DNA from: Sulfuriferula sp.
GTDB lineage: Bacteria > Pseudomonadota > Gammaproteobacteria > Burkholderiales > Sulfuriferulaceae
Length of the DNA: 64,000 nt
Assembly: GCA_013140765.1 (NCBI GenBank)
Contig: JABFSE010000008.1
Location: forward strand, 62,001 to 126,000
Reading direction: 5' to 3'
In this document: in pieces, positions 52,557-62,130 of the stretch
How positions within the stretch are numbered: the first letter of the stretch is position 1
How the letters are laid out: each line of letters opens with the position of its first letter
Notes under the pieces: generated by a model
Told to the model about the DNA's origin: nothing
Seen by the model: the letters and a program-made list of their open reading frames with translations, nothing else
The model's database searches: none
Made by a program: the position numbers and the translations under genes

Positions 52557-52757
52557 TTAATGCCCATGCACCACAGCACCTGCTTTGAGCCTGAATGTCG
52601 TGCCGCAGTAGGGGCATAATGCCTCGCCTGTTTTAGCTACATCGAGGAATACACGTGGGTGTGAGTTCCACGCTATCATGGCTGGCGTGGGGCAATGTAG
52701 TGGCAGGTCTTCACCGCCCACTTCGATAAAACGTTCAGTATTGTCGTGTTGTGTCAT
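52557..52757 (-). CDS. Zinc-finger domain protein (CHCC type)
   Basis: A 66-residue protein of the zf-CHCC family (PF10276), also found as a subunit domain in mitochondrial complex I. The metal ligands are visible in LHCPTPAMIAWNSHPRVFLD and ALCPYCGTTFRL: Cys, His and the CPYC pair. The bacterial role is not known. It starts 7 bases after the ilvE stop, so it is co-transcribed, an arrangement common in betaproteobacteria. Confidence 0.9.
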   Translation of the reverse strand: MTQHDNTERFIEVGGEDLPLHCPTPAMIAWNSHPRVFLDVAKTGEALCPYCGTTFRLKAGAVVHGH

Positions 52758-52764
52758 AACGGCC

Positions 52765-53685
52765 TCAAATATAGCTCAACCAGTCTGCGTGTTTAGGGTC
52801 TTTACCTGTCACGCAGTCAAAGTACATTTTTTGTAATTGGGTAGTAATCGGGCCACGTTCGCCCGTGCCTATCATGCGGTTATCTAGCTCGCGGATGGGC
52901 GTGACTTCTGCCGCCGTGCCTGTGAAGAAGGCTTCGTCTGCGCTATAGACTTCATCGCGGGTGATGCGTTTTTCTACCACTTGCAAGCCGATTTCGCCTG
53001 CTAATTGGACGATGGTGTCACGCGTAATGCCTTCTAATGCGCTGGTTAAATCTGGCGTGTAGAGTTTGCCGTTGCGGATGATAAAGACGTTTTCACCTGA
53101 GCCTTCAGCGACAAAACCGTCCACATCGAGCAATAAAGCCTCTTGATAGCCATCTTGCACGGCTTCTTGGTGGGCTAATATCGAATTCATGTAATTACCG
53201 TTAGCTTTGGCTTTACACATGGTGATATTGACGTGATGACGGGCAAATGATGATGTTTTAACGCGTATGCCTTTTTCTAAGGCTTCAGCCCCCATGTACG
53301 CGCCCCATGTCCAAGCGGCGACGATGACATGCGTAGATAAGTTTTTAGCGGAGATGCCCATCGCTTCTGAGCCGTAAAATGCCATAGGACGCAAGTAAGC
53401 GGATTCGAGGTTATTGTCACGCACGGCGGCTAATTGCGCGGCTTTGAGCGTTTCTTTATCGTAAGGGAGTTTCATCCCCAAGATGTGCGCGGAGCGAAAT
53501 AATCTATCCGTATGCTCTTGCAGACGGAATATCGCTGTGCCTTGTGGGGTTTTGTACGCCCGCACGCCTTCAAACACGCCCATACCGTAGTGCAGGGTGT
53601 GGGTTAATACGTGGGTGGTGGCATCACGCCAAGCTACCATTTTACCGTCATACCAAATTAAACCATCGCGGTCAGACATCGACAT
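52765..53685 (-). CDS. ilvE: Branched-chain amino acid aminotransferase
   Basis: A 306-residue fold-type IV PLP enzyme. Conserved parts are WYDGKMVAWRDATTHVLTHT, THTLHYGMGVFEGVRAYKTP, the PLP-lysine segment in TMCKAKANGNYMNSILAHQE, and DEVYSADEAFFTGTAAEVTP near the end. It performs the last step of leucine, isoleucine and valine synthesis. Length is normal. The gene follows glnE by 47 bases. Confidence 0.95.
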   Translation of the reverse strand: MSMSDRDGLIWYDGKMVAWRDATTHVLTHTLHYGMGVFEGVRAYKTPQGTAIFRLQEHTDRLFRSAHILGMKLPYDKETLKAAQLAAVRDNNLESAYLRPMAFYGSEAMGISAKNLSTHVIVAAWTWGAYMGAEALEKGIRVKTSSFARHHVNITMCKAKANGNYMNSILAHQEAVQDGYQEALLLDVDGFVAEGSGENVFIIRNGKLYTPDLTSALEGITRDTIVQLAGEIGLQVVEKRITRDEVYSADEAFFTGTAAEVTPIRELDNRMIGTGERGPITTQLQKMYFDCVTGKDPKHADWLSYI

Positions 53686-53732
53686 TGCATTTACTCCAAG
53701 GGCATTTAATCAATCTTCAATTGTATCGTACT

Positions 53733-56399
53733 TTACGCAAAAACTCGCGCCCATAATGCCTGAACTGCCTCGGCATATTGCGCTATATCGGCAAATTCTA
53801 CCCGCGCTGTTGTAGCACTTTGCAAACGTAGTGCGTGTTGCCGTATTCTAAATTGGCGATAAGCCTCGCGCACTTGCTCTGCCAGCACCGCATCAATTAA
53901 ATTTAATTGTGCGGCAATACGCAATAAGGCGAGATTGCCGACATTAGCGGTCAGTGCTTTATGCGTTGCGCTGTATGCCAATACGAGGTATTGCACGATA
54001 AACTCGACATCAACAATACCACCCGCGTCGTGTTTCAAATCAAATAAGTCGGTGTGGTTGGGGTGTCCATCGTGCATTTTTTGGCGCATGGCCACAATAT
54101 CAGCACGCAGTTTTTCAACATCTCGCACCTGCGTTAATATCTGGCAACGTATCGGTTCAAATTGCTCCCCCACGCTCGCACGCCCTGCCACAAACCGCGC
54201 TCGCGTCAGGGCTTGATGCTCCCAGGTCCACGCATGGTGCTGTTGATAATCAGTAAACGCGGCAATGCTACTCACCAGCAAACCCGATGCACCATCAGGA
54301 CGCAAACGCAAATCGGTCTCATACAACACACCCGCCGCTGTGGTGCTAGATAACCAAGTGTTAATCCGTTGCGCCAGGCGTGCGTAGTGCTCTGCCGCGT
54401 CGGGCGCATCGTCTTCGTATAAAAACACCATGTCCAAATCTGACGCATAACCCAGTTCGCGCCCACCCAGTTTGCCATAGCCGATAATGGCAAATTGGGG
54501 ATACGGCAAATGGCGATTACGCACGCCAGCCCAAGCCAGCAAAATAACTTCAGCTAAAATTAACGCGGCTAAATCAGACAAATAATCAGACAATTGCTCC
54601 AACGGTAATACACCCGCAATATCTTGCGCCAGCAGTTGCAGGGTGACGCGCTGACGAAAATGACGCATGGCATCCATTTGCCGTTCGGTATCACCTTCTA
54701 GCTCTAACATTTGCTCATGCAAATTTTGCTGTAATAAGGCAAAATCAGGCGGCGCGTATAATACCCGCGCATCTATCAGCTCATCCAGTAGCATAGGGGT
54801 GTTCGTCAAATACCGCGCCGCCCAAGGACTGGCGGCACACAAATTTGCCAATTGCCGCAAGGTCGCAGGATATTCTATCAATAACGCCAAATAAGCCGAC
54901 CGCCGTGCGATAGTTTCTAGCAAATCCAACATACGCGTTAAAGTCGCGTCACGCGGTGGCAAAGTCGCGGCTAATGCAATAATCTCAGGCACTAATACGG
55001 CAATTTGCAGCTTGGTTTTATCAGGTAATTGCACAAAACGCGCACTATGCCGTGTTAATTGTAAACGCTGATAAAGCAACGCAGCATCGCTATAACCCAA
55101 GTTTTCCAGTTGCATTATCGCCGTGTCGTCACTCAGCTCACCCTGCCACAAAGCACTATGCGGATGTGTAGTGCTATCATCCTGCGGCACGGCGAATACC
55201 TGATCAAAATGCCGCGTCACCTGCGACCTGTGGCTATTTAACACCAGCAAAAACTGCGCATAATCCGCATAACCCATACTCACTGCTATCCGCGCTTGAT
55301 CGTCAACCGCCGTCGGCAACATCTGCGTTTGCGCATCGTCTATGTATTGCAATCTGTGCTCTACATTGCGCAAAAAATAATAAGCCGCCAGCAATTCATC
55401 CACCGCCACCTGCGGCAAACAGCCTAAAGTAGCCAATATATGCAATACCGCGCGAGTGGATTTGTTGCGTAACTTGCTCAACTGCCCGCCGCGTATGAGC
55501 TGAAATACCTGCGCGATAAACTCTACTTCACGAATTCCGCCTGGTCCTAGCTTGATATTGTCCAGTCTGTCGCGCCGCACTACCTCACGCCGTATCTGCG
55601 CGTGCAATTCACGCATCGCCGCAAACGCATTAAAATCCAAATACTTACGGTAAACAAATGGACGCACTATCGCCTCTAATTCAGTCAAATTACTACCTGA
55701 CAAGGCCTTGCCCTTAATCCAGGCATAACGTTCCCATTCGCGCCCATGCGTGACTAAATAATCTTCAAATGCGCCATAGCTCATCGCCAACGGTCCTGCA
55801 TCCCCCCAAGGACGCAAGCGCGTATCAACGCGGAATACGAAACCATCAGCAGTAATATCCGAAATAGCCAAGCCTATTTTTTTAGCCAGCAACACAAAAA
55901 ACTGATGATATGAAAGCGGACGTTCACCTGTGGTTTCGCCCTCATCGGCATAGAGATAAACCAAATCTATATCCGATGACACATTCAACTCACCACCACC
56001 GAGCTTACCCATGCCGATAATCGCTAATTGCATAGCCGTGCCGTCGGCACACACAGGCATACCGTGTATCGTAGCCAACGCCGCAGTATGGAACTGCAAG
56101 GCGTGACGCACCGTGACCTCTGCCAAATCGCTACAAATACGCATTACTTCATGCACATCCGCCATCCCAGCCAAATCACGCACGATAATCTGCGCCATCA
56201 CCGCTTGGCGCAATTTGCGCAACACCCGCTGCAAATCCGCCGCATCGTTTACCGTTGCCGCATCCAACACCGCTTGCATCGTAGCCGCATCCCAAGGCGT
56301 GTTTATCCGCGCCAATAAGGCATCAGCAAATCCCACATCTGCCGCCAGCAAACGGGTTAAATAACGCGAATGTTGACTTGCCGCTACTATCGTATCCAT
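53733..56399 (-). CDS. glnE: Bifunctional glutamine synthetase adenylyltransferase/deadenylase
   Basis: An 888-residue enzyme with two nucleotidyltransferase halves: LAIIGMGKLGGGELNVSSDI in the first (near residue 126) and FAIIGYGKLGGRELGYASDL in the second (near residue 638). The first removes and the second adds AMP on glutamine synthetase, in response to PII proteins and glutamine. It is shorter than the E. coli enzyme (946) because of a shorter N-terminus and loops. It is one of several nitrogen-control genes in the window. Confidence 0.95.
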   Translation of the reverse strand: MDTIVAASQHSRYLTRLLAADVGFADALLARINTPWDAATMQAVLDAATVNDAADLQRVLRKLRQAVMAQIIVRDLAGMADVHEVMRICSDLAEVTVRHALQFHTAALATIHGMPVCADGTAMQLAIIGMGKLGGGELNVSSDIDLVYLYADEGETTGERPLSYHQFFVLLAKKIGLAISDITADGFVFRVDTRLRPWGDAGPLAMSYGAFEDYLVTHGREWERYAWIKGKALSGSNLTELEAIVRPFVYRKYLDFNAFAAMRELHAQIRREVVRRDRLDNIKLGPGGIREVEFIAQVFQLIRGGQLSKLRNKSTRAVLHILATLGCLPQVAVDELLAAYYFLRNVEHRLQYIDDAQTQMLPTAVDDQARIAVSMGYADYAQFLLVLNSHRSQVTRHFDQVFAVPQDDSTTHPHSALWQGELSDDTAIMQLENLGYSDAALLYQRLQLTRHSARFVQLPDKTKLQIAVLVPEIIALAATLPPRDATLTRMLDLLETIARRSAYLALLIEYPATLRQLANLCAASPWAARYLTNTPMLLDELIDARVLYAPPDFALLQQNLHEQMLELEGDTERQMDAMRHFRQRVTLQLLAQDIAGVLPLEQLSDYLSDLAALILAEVILLAWAGVRNRHLPYPQFAIIGYGKLGGRELGYASDLDMVFLYEDDAPDAAEHYARLAQRINTWLSSTTAAGVLYETDLRLRPDGASGLLVSSIAAFTDYQQHHAWTWEHQALTRARFVAGRASVGEQFEPIRCQILTQVRDVEKLRADIVAMRQKMHDGHPNHTDLFDLKHDAGGIVDVEFIVQYLVLAYSATHKALTANVGNLALLRIAAQLNLIDAVLAEQVREAYRQFRIRQHALRLQSATTARVEFADIAQYAEAVQALWARVFA

Positions 56400-56402
56400 A
56401 TC

Positions 56403-57605
56403 TTAAACCACCTGCCCCGCCACCCAACCAGACGACCAAGCCCATTGAAAATTATAGCCCCCCAACCAGCCTGTCACATCGACGACTTCGCCGATAAAAT
56501 ACAAGTTAGGCTGTTTTTTAACTGCCATGGTTTTGGATGACAACGCTTGCGTATCCACACCACCCAAGGTGACCTCGGCCTTGGCATAACCCAACGTGCC
56601 TGCTGGCATCAATGTCCACGCTGATAGCAAGTTAATCATTTGGCTAATATCTTTATTGCCATGCTCTATCAGCGGCTTATCCCAACCATGCAACGCACAC
56701 CATTCTTGTGCAAAACGCTTAGGTAAGTGTTCAGCCAGCAAATGGCTTAACAGGGATTTACTGTATCGATGTGCATTAAGCCAAGCCGCAATATCGAGTT
56801 GAGGCAATAAATTGATGTGTATAGGCTGTTTCTTGCCCGCGCCGTATAACTGATTTTGCCAATAACTAGATATTTGCAAAACAGCAGGGCCTGATAGTCC
56901 TTTGTGGGTAATTAACAGCGACTCGAGAAATACCGCTTTTTGCCCAGCACACGTGCTCGCCACTGCCAACGACGTGCCTGATAAAGTTTGCAATGCGGAC
57001 AAACTATCCGTATCCAATGCCAACGGTACTAACGCAGGTTGTGGTGCAATGACAGGAATGCCGAATTGCTCGGCGATTTTATAGCCGAATGGCGTTGCGC
57101 CTAATTGCGGTATCGCCAAACCACCCGTCGCTATAACTAATGACGCACAGATATAAGTTTTGTCATCGGTAATAATTTGATAGCCATCAGCCGTCATCGC
57201 GACAGCGGTGATTTGGCATGGTTGCGCCCAACGCACGCCGCCTACATCACACTCAGCGCGTAGCATGGCAATGATTTGCTGTGCGCTGTCGTCGCAGAAA
57301 AGCTGCCCTAGCGTTTTTTCGTGGTATTTGATACCGTAACGCGCCACCAGTTTGATGAAATCATGCTGGCTATATTGCGACAAAGCCGAGCGTGCGAAAT
57401 GGGGGTTTTGTGACAAAAAATTATCGGCACTCACGTCCAGATTAGTGAAATTGCACCTGCCGCCGCCAGAAATACGAATACGTTCGCCGATTTTAGCCGC
57501 ATGGTCTATCAGCAATACGCGTCGCCCGCGTTGCCCTGCCTGTGCCGCACACATCATGCCCGCCGCACCTGCGCCTATAATCACCACATCAAAATTATTC
57601 ACCAC
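56403..57605 (-). CDS. HI0933-family FAD-dependent oxidoreductase
   Basis: A 400-residue flavoprotein. The Rossmann FAD motif is VVIIGAGAAGMMCAAQAGQR, followed by the family motif RIRISGGGRCNFTN near residue 45. The C-terminal part has KTMAVKKQPNLYFIGEVVDV then TGWLGGYNFQWAWSSG, both typical of the BaiN/YhiN group. The substrate is not known. Its start overlaps the preceding small gene by 11 bases, and the stop is 3 bases before glnE, so it is in a dksA-led transcript. Confidence 0.9.
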   Translation of the reverse strand: MVNNFDVVIIGAGAAGMMCAAQAGQRGRRVLLIDHAAKIGERIRISGGGRCNFTNLDVSADNFLSQNPHFARSALSQYSQHDFIKLVARYGIKYHEKTLGQLFCDDSAQQIIAMLRAECDVGGVRWAQPCQITAVAMTADGYQIITDDKTYICASLVIATGGLAIPQLGATPFGYKIAEQFGIPVIAPQPALVPLALDTDSLSALQTLSGTSLAVASTCAGQKAVFLESLLITHKGLSGPAVLQISSYWQNQLYGAGKKQPIHINLLPQLDIAAWLNAHRYSKSLLSHLLAEHLPKRFAQEWCALHGWDKPLIEHGNKDISQMINLLSAWTLMPAGTLGYAKAEVTLGGVDTQALSSKTMAVKKQPNLYFIGEVVDVTGWLGGYNFQWAWSSGWVAGQVV

Positions 57606-58017
57606 CGATAAAGCTACGCCACCATGTTTTGCGATTATTCGGCACGATTTTAGCCTGCATCGCTACGGGCGCTATCTGACTCATTACCCAGCCTGGCAAG
57701 ACGCGCTCTTTACTAGAGCCACACGACACGCCCAAATTACTAGGGTCGTATATCACGATAAAAGTCGGTGCTTGGGTATCATCCGCATAAACTATGCCGC
57801 AGTAACGCTCTTCGTGCTCTTGACGTAACAAAGCATCAATACGCTGAATAAAATCGGCAACTTGACCCGCATCAGCAGGCGTAGCAGGCACATCCTGCCC
57901 TACCGCATAGAGATACCAACCTGCGCCCGTGTCTATGCGCGGCCAAAAAGCAGTTAATTGATCCCACGATAATAGGCTATACAACATGCCGTCTAATTTA
58001 GCCTGAAAAGCACTCAT
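57595..58017 (-). CDS. Conserved hypothetical protein between dksA and the flavoprotein gene
   Basis: A 140-residue soluble protein without a recognised domain. Residues such as WDQLTAFWPRIDTGAGWYLY then VGQDVPATPADAGQV and ERYCGIVYADDTQAPTFIVI look conserved and globular, with two cysteines (YCGIV, VSCGSS). The ATG at 58017 has GAGGAG about 8 bases upstream; a longer frame to 58068 would enter dksA. It lies 19 bases after dksA and overlaps the flavoprotein gene. Its job is unknown. Confidence 0.72.
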   Translation of the reverse strand: MSAFQAKLDGMLYSLLSWDQLTAFWPRIDTGAGWYLYAVGQDVPATPADAGQVADFIQRIDALLRQEHEERYCGIVYADDTQAPTFIVIYDPSNLGVSCGSSKERVLPGWVMSQIAPVAMQAKIVPNNRKTWWRSFIGGE

Positions 58018-58036
58018 GACTACACTCCTCGCAAAA

Positions 58037-58456
58037 TTAACGCGCGACTTGACGCTCTCTGAATTCATCCAAAGTTTTGCAATCTATGCACAACGTTGCT
58101 GTAGGTCGTGCTTCTAAACGCTTTAAGCCGATTTCTACACCACATGCTTCGCAATAGCCGTATTCATCCTGTTCAATGTTATGTATCGTTTTATCTATTT
58201 TTTTAATCAGCTTGCGCTCACGATCGCGATTGCGTAATTCCAGTGCCATATCTGATTCTTGGCTGGCGCGGTCATTCGGATCAGCAAACAAAGTTGCATC
58301 TTCCTGCATGGCATGTATCGTGCCATCTATATCTTGTGATAACTCCGCTTTCCAATCCTCTAAGATTTTGCGAAAATGGGCAAGTTGTCCCGCTGACATG
58401 TAATCTTCGTTTGGCTGCGGTGTATATGGTGTAAATTTTTTGAACTCAGTACCCAT
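58037..58456 (-). CDS. dksA: RNA polymerase-binding factor DksA
   Basis: A 139-residue DksA. The coiled-coil runs through about residues 30-105 with the two acidic residues at its tip (ADPNDRASQE), and the zinc finger is CEACGVEIGLKRLEARPTAT then CIDC. DksA acts with ppGpp at the secondary channel of RNA polymerase in the stringent response. All four zinc cysteines are present, so it is the canonical zinc form. It is divergent from cbbY. Confidence 0.95.
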   Translation of the reverse strand: MGTEFKKFTPYTPQPNEDYMSAGQLAHFRKILEDWKAELSQDIDGTIHAMQEDATLFADPNDRASQESDMALELRNRDRERKLIKKIDKTIHNIEQDEYGYCEACGVEIGLKRLEARPTATLCIDCKTLDEFRERQVAR

Positions 58457-58575
58457 GATAATTTTATCGCTTCCCGTTATGTTCTTGAAAAAAGCACGTC
58501 TATAAAGACATGCTCAAAAAGGCAAACTCACTTAATAACAGAATTATGCTCATAGAGCAACAAGGACACCCATAA

Positions 58576-59334
58576 ATGACATTACTAGCTCTGATTTTTG
58601 ACGTAGATGGCACACTTGCCGACACCGAACGCGACGGTCACCGCGTTGCATTTAACGCCGCGTTTGATGAATTTGGTTTAGACTGGCACTGGGATGTTGC
58701 CCTCTACGGCGAGCTACTCGCGGTCACAGGCGGTAAAGAACGGATGCGCTACTATGTCGAAAAATTTAACACCACCTATCAGCAACCTGCCGACTTTAAC
58801 GACATGGTCATCGCCCTACACAAAGCCAAAACCAAACACTACACCGAATTATTACAGCAAGGCGGCATTCCTATGCGCACAGGCGCGACGCGATTGATTA
58901 AAGAAGCGCGTGATGCGGGTATGCGTTTGGCGATAGCCACTACCACTACCCCTGAGAACGTCACCGCATTGCTCAAATACAGCTTGGCTGACGATGCCAA
59001 TGACTGGTTTGAAGTTATCGCCGCAGGCGATATTGTGCCCGCTAAAAAACCAGCCGCTGATATTTATATCTGGGCATTACAACAAATGAACTTACGCGCA
59101 CAAGACTGCTTTGCCTTTGAAGATTCTGAAAACGGCATTAAATCCAGCCTAGGTGCAGGCTTGAAAACGCTGGTCACCGTCAATGATTACACACTAGACC
59201 ACGATTTCACAGGCGCGACTGCCATCGTCAGCGATATGGGCGATCCTGATGCCAGCCCACAAGTCATTAGTGGTAGCCTGCATGGCGAGCCTTGCGTTAA
59301 TTTGAACGTCATTCGTGCTTGGCACGCGGCGTAA
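58576..59334 (+). CDS. cbbY: CbbY-type HAD phosphatase
   Basis: A 252-residue HAD hydrolase with the nucleophile motif IFDVDGTLADTERDGHR, motif II ATTTTPENV and motif III PAKKPAADIYIWAL with FEDSENGI. CbbY removes phosphate from xylulose-1,5-bisphosphate, a misfire product that blocks RuBisCO. The residues DTERDGHRVAFN and the length follow CbbY closely. No other Calvin-cycle gene lies nearby, but its presence suggests RuBisCO elsewhere in the genome. An ACAAGGA sequence precedes the ATG. Confidence 0.87.
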   Translation: MTLLALIFDVDGTLADTERDGHRVAFNAAFDEFGLDWHWDVALYGELLAVTGGKERMRYYVEKFNTTYQQPADFNDMVIALHKAKTKHYTELLQQGGIPMRTGATRLIKEARDAGMRLAIATTTTPENVTALLKYSLADDANDWFEVIAAGDIVPAKKPAADIYIWALQQMNLRAQDCFAFEDSENGIKSSLGAGLKTLVTVNDYTLDHDFTGATAIVSDMGDPDASPQVISGSLHGEPCVNLNVIRAWHAA

Positions 59335-59353
59335 ATTAAGCCGCATCACCGTT

Positions 59354-59393
59354 GCTATGTCGCGCTACCCGTAAATGAGTCGCACGACATAGC
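59354..59393. repeat. Inverted repeat after cbbY
   Basis: GCTATGTCG (59354-59362) is matched by CGACATAGC (59385-59393), a perfect 9-bp pair with a 22-base loop. There is no T-run after it. It lies 20 bases beyond the cbbY stop and may protect the mRNA 3' end or be a single palindromic unit. Confidence 0.5.
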
Positions 59394-59453
59394 CTATCGC
59401 TACGCATTTCAATTTATAATGTCATCCTATTTCACGTATTAGCATTGATTGCC

Positions 59454-59852
59454 ATGAGCCAAAAACCTATCCCCAGCGACGATGAACTCCGCGCCAAGAT
59501 GTCACCCGAGCAATATCACATTTGCCGTGAACATGGCACTGAACGCGCTTTTACAGGCAAATACTGGGATAACAAAGCTGCAGGACACTATCATTGCGCG
59601 GTATGCGGCGAGACGCTCTTTGATGCCACCACCAAATACGACTCAGGCAGTGGCTGGCCTAGTTTTTGGCAACCTGCCAACACCAGTGCCATCGAACAGC
59701 GCACCGACCACAGCCTGATGATGGCACGTACCGAAGTGCTATGTCAGCGTTGCCACAGCCATTTAGGGCACGTATTCAATGATGGCCCAGCACCCACAGG
59801 CTTGCGCTACTGCATTAACTCCGCCTCACTTAACTTTGAACCTACACGCTAA
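59454..59852 (+). CDS. msrB: Methionine-R-sulfoxide reductase B
   Basis: A 132-residue MsrB. Zinc ligands are in YHCAVCGETLF and VLCQRCHSHLGHVF; the catalytic Cys is in RYCINSASLNF, with substrate residues in YDSGSGWPSFWQPA. It reduces the R epimer of methionine sulfoxide in proteins with thioredoxin. The ATG at 59454 is preferred to an in-frame TTG at 59445. A ferredoxin-reductase-like gene follows after 4 bases. Confidence 0.95.
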   Translation: MSQKPIPSDDELRAKMSPEQYHICREHGTERAFTGKYWDNKAAGHYHCAVCGETLFDATTKYDSGSGWPSFWQPANTSAIEQRTDHSLMMARTEVLCQRCHSHLGHVFNDGPAPTGLRYCINSASLNFEPTR

Positions 59853-59856
59853 TTTT

Positions 59857-60552
59857 ATGCACACTGTTACCATTAGCGCGATACAGCAAGCCAGCCCTAG
59901 CGTTAAAATTTTTCGCTTAGATGATGCCCGTGGCGCGTTCCGTTACTTAGCAGGGCAATGGATAGATTTATATGTCAATATCGACGGCAAGGTCGAAGTT
60001 GGCGGCTATTCCATGACCTCTACGCCCACAAACCAAGGCTATTTGGAACTCGCCATTAAATCCAGCACGCGCCACCCTGTCACACGCTGGCTGCATGAGC
60101 ACGCCCAAGTCGGCGATAGCGTAACTATTTCCGACGGGCAAGGCACATTTTTTTACCAGCCTAACATGAGCCCACGCGTCGTCTTAGTCGGTGCAGGTGT
60201 TGGCGTTACGCCGCTCATCAGCATATTTCGCTATATCGCCGCCAGCGTGCCGCAAACCGATGCCACCTTGATTTACAGCATCCCCAGCCCTGACGAGTTT
60301 TTATTCCAAACTGACATTGAAAAAGCCAGCCAGCTACCCAACATACACCACATAGTCACCCTCACCCAAGCCGACGACAATTGGCAAGGGCGCACAGGAC
60401 GCATCACCGCCGATTTATTTTTATCTGCAGGTATGAGCGACGACACGCTCTATTACCTGTGCGGTCCGCAAGGCATGGTAGAAGACATTAGCGCAGTATT
60501 AACTAGTATAGCCGTCCCCGCCGAACGCATTATTTACGAAAAGTGGTGGTAG
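59857..60552 (+). CDS. FAD/NAD(P)-binding oxidoreductase, ferredoxin reductase type
   Basis: A 231-residue FNR-fold enzyme without an iron-sulfur domain. The FAD motif is GGYSMTSTP (RxYS type with R replaced by G), and the NAD(P) part is VLVGAGVGVTPLISIFRYIA then YYLCGPQGMVEDI. It closes with the aromatic KWW. The electron acceptor is not evident; the place after msrB could point to reduction of a thiol partner. The ATG at 59857 lies 4 bases after msrB. Confidence 0.85.
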   Translation: MHTVTISAIQQASPSVKIFRLDDARGAFRYLAGQWIDLYVNIDGKVEVGGYSMTSTPTNQGYLELAIKSSTRHPVTRWLHEHAQVGDSVTISDGQGTFFYQPNMSPRVVLVGAGVGVTPLISIFRYIAASVPQTDATLIYSIPSPDEFLFQTDIEKASQLPNIHHIVTLTQADDNWQGRTGRITADLFLSAGMSDDTLYYLCGPQGMVEDISAVLTSIAVPAERIIYEKWW

Positions 60553-60620
60553 CTTTGTAACTTGTGCTGACCATGCCAAGGCGAGGATAATCCACCGAAT
60601 CACTTAGCCTAAGGAAAACC

Positions 60621-61568
60621 ATGACAGCCATTCCATACCGCATCACCCTCATTGTCGCTTTATTGCTCCCCACGTTGAGCTTGGCAGACAACCCTGTACG
60701 TGACTATCCTGCGCAAAAAATCGCTGCTCATACCTACGTTATACACGGTCCGCTAGGTCAGCCATCGGTTACAAATCAAGGCTTTATGAACAACCCAGGC
60801 TTTATTGTGACTGACGACAGCGTCGTTGTAATAGACCCAGGTGCTAGTTTAGAAGCAGGACGCATGGTATTGCGCCAAATTGCCAAAGTCACCAAACTCC
60901 CAGTCAGCTATGTTTTTGACACCCACGTACACGGCGATCATTGGCTAGGTAACCAAGCGATTACTGAAGCCTACCCAAACGCACAACTACTCGCACACCC
61001 CGACATGATCAAGCTCGCGCAACAAGGTGAAGCCGAAGTTTGGGTAAATCGCGTCAACCAACTTACCAATAATTACACCGCATCCACCAAAGCCGTCATC
61101 CCCACCATACCCGTCGTTGACGACCAAACATTGACCATAGGCGGTGTACACTTCCACATCTATGCCCCAGCAAACGCACACAGCAAAACCGACATCATGG
61201 TAGAAGTAGTCGAAGATGCAACCTTGTTCACAGGTGACAACGTACTCAACAACTACATTGCCCGCATGGACGACGGCACATTTGCAGGCAGCATCGCCGC
61301 TTGCGACCGCGCCATTGCCTTACATGATAAACACTATGTGCCAGGACACGGTCAAACAGGCAATGTCGCCGTCGTCAAACGCTACCGTGATTATTTAGCC
61401 ACTTTGCTCGCCGCCGTCAAAGAACAAGTTGCTTTAGGCAAAGCTGATTTTGAGATGAAAGATACGGTAGCCGCCAAATTGAAAAAATTCCGCAATTTAC
61501 CAGGCTTTACCGAACAACTAGGCAAACAAATTAGTCTCGCGGTATTGGAAGTAGAAGCACAGAACTGA
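60621..61568 (+). CDS. Periplasmic metallo-beta-lactamase-fold hydrolase
   Basis: A 315-residue protein with a signal peptide (cleavage after SLA) and an MBL fold: THVHGDHWLGN near residue 103 gives HxHxDH, then ANAHSKTDIMVEV, LFTGDNVLNN and HYVPGHGQTGNV. It resembles the SoxH/quinoprotein relay MBL proteins of sulfur- or methanol-oxidising bacteria, and I would not call it an antibiotic-resistance enzyme on this evidence. AAGGA lies 8 bases before the ATG. It stands alone, with an AT-rich non-coding stretch of 253 bases after it in which I see no gene. Confidence 0.85.
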   Translation: MTAIPYRITLIVALLLPTLSLADNPVRDYPAQKIAAHTYVIHGPLGQPSVTNQGFMNNPGFIVTDDSVVVIDPGASLEAGRMVLRQIAKVTKLPVSYVFDTHVHGDHWLGNQAITEAYPNAQLLAHPDMIKLAQQGEAEVWVNRVNQLTNNYTASTKAVIPTIPVVDDQTLTIGGVHFHIYAPANAHSKTDIMVEVVEDATLFTGDNVLNNYIARMDDGTFAGSIAACDRAIALHDKHYVPGHGQTGNVAVVKRYRDYLATLLAAVKEQVALGKADFEMKDTVAAKLKKFRNLPGFTEQLGKQISLAVLEVEAQN

Positions 61569-61821
61569 TCACTGGGATAAAATCGTCACACAAGCGCGTG
61601 TCCATCTGTGACATGCGCTGATGAGCATTGTAAAGAAAAATTAAAAAACAATTTTTATCCAAATAAGCATCACAAAATCAGCTACTATCTGAACAACTTT
61701 GAATTTGGCTAAAAACCAGAACACCATGCCATACACGCTATCAGATAATAAACACCTACTACAATAAAGCAGACACTGCGCCGCTTAATCGAACACAAAC
61801 TCAATGAACAGCGCACACACC

Positions 61822-62130
61822 TTAATTCACCACCCACAATTGCGCTAAACGCACCGTAATCACGGCACTGCCTTGCATGACAATTAAGCCTGTACGGCGG
61901 TTGTCGCCTGTTTCGCTGAATTCAAACCGATAGCTACGGCGTAAGCCTAGCTGTCCATGGTCATTACGCGCCAAGCGCAGTTTATCCAATGCCACAGTGG
62001 CATCGAGTAATTGCACGTCGGCCTGGGTAGTTTCGCGCTTGGCGGTAGCAACGGCGATGTCGTGACATTTCATGCTGTCTAGCCAAAACCATGCCGCCGC
62101 TAGTGCCAGCGCAATGACTAACCACTCCAT
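61822..62130 (-). CDS. DUF3301 family membrane-anchored protein
   Basis: A 102-residue protein with an N-terminal membrane helix (MEWLVIALALAAAWFWLDSM) and a small domain with the DUF3301 pattern ETTQADVQLLDATVALDKLR then RSYRFEFSETGDNRRTGLIV. The function is not known. The start is directly adjacent to the rhlE stop, so it is co-transcribed. The pairing is common in betaproteobacteria. Confidence 0.85.
   Translation of the reverse strand: MEWLVIALALAAAWFWLDSMKCHDIAVATAKRETTQADVQLLDATVALDKLRLARNDHGQLGLRRSYRFEFSETGDNRRTGLIVMQGSAVITVRLAQLWVVN

Noticed and set aside
60621-61568. Metallo-beta-lactamase fold protein as an antibiotic resistance gene
   Set aside because: The fold is shared by many periplasmic hydrolases; the context and C-terminal part fit the SoxH/quinoprotein-relay group better.
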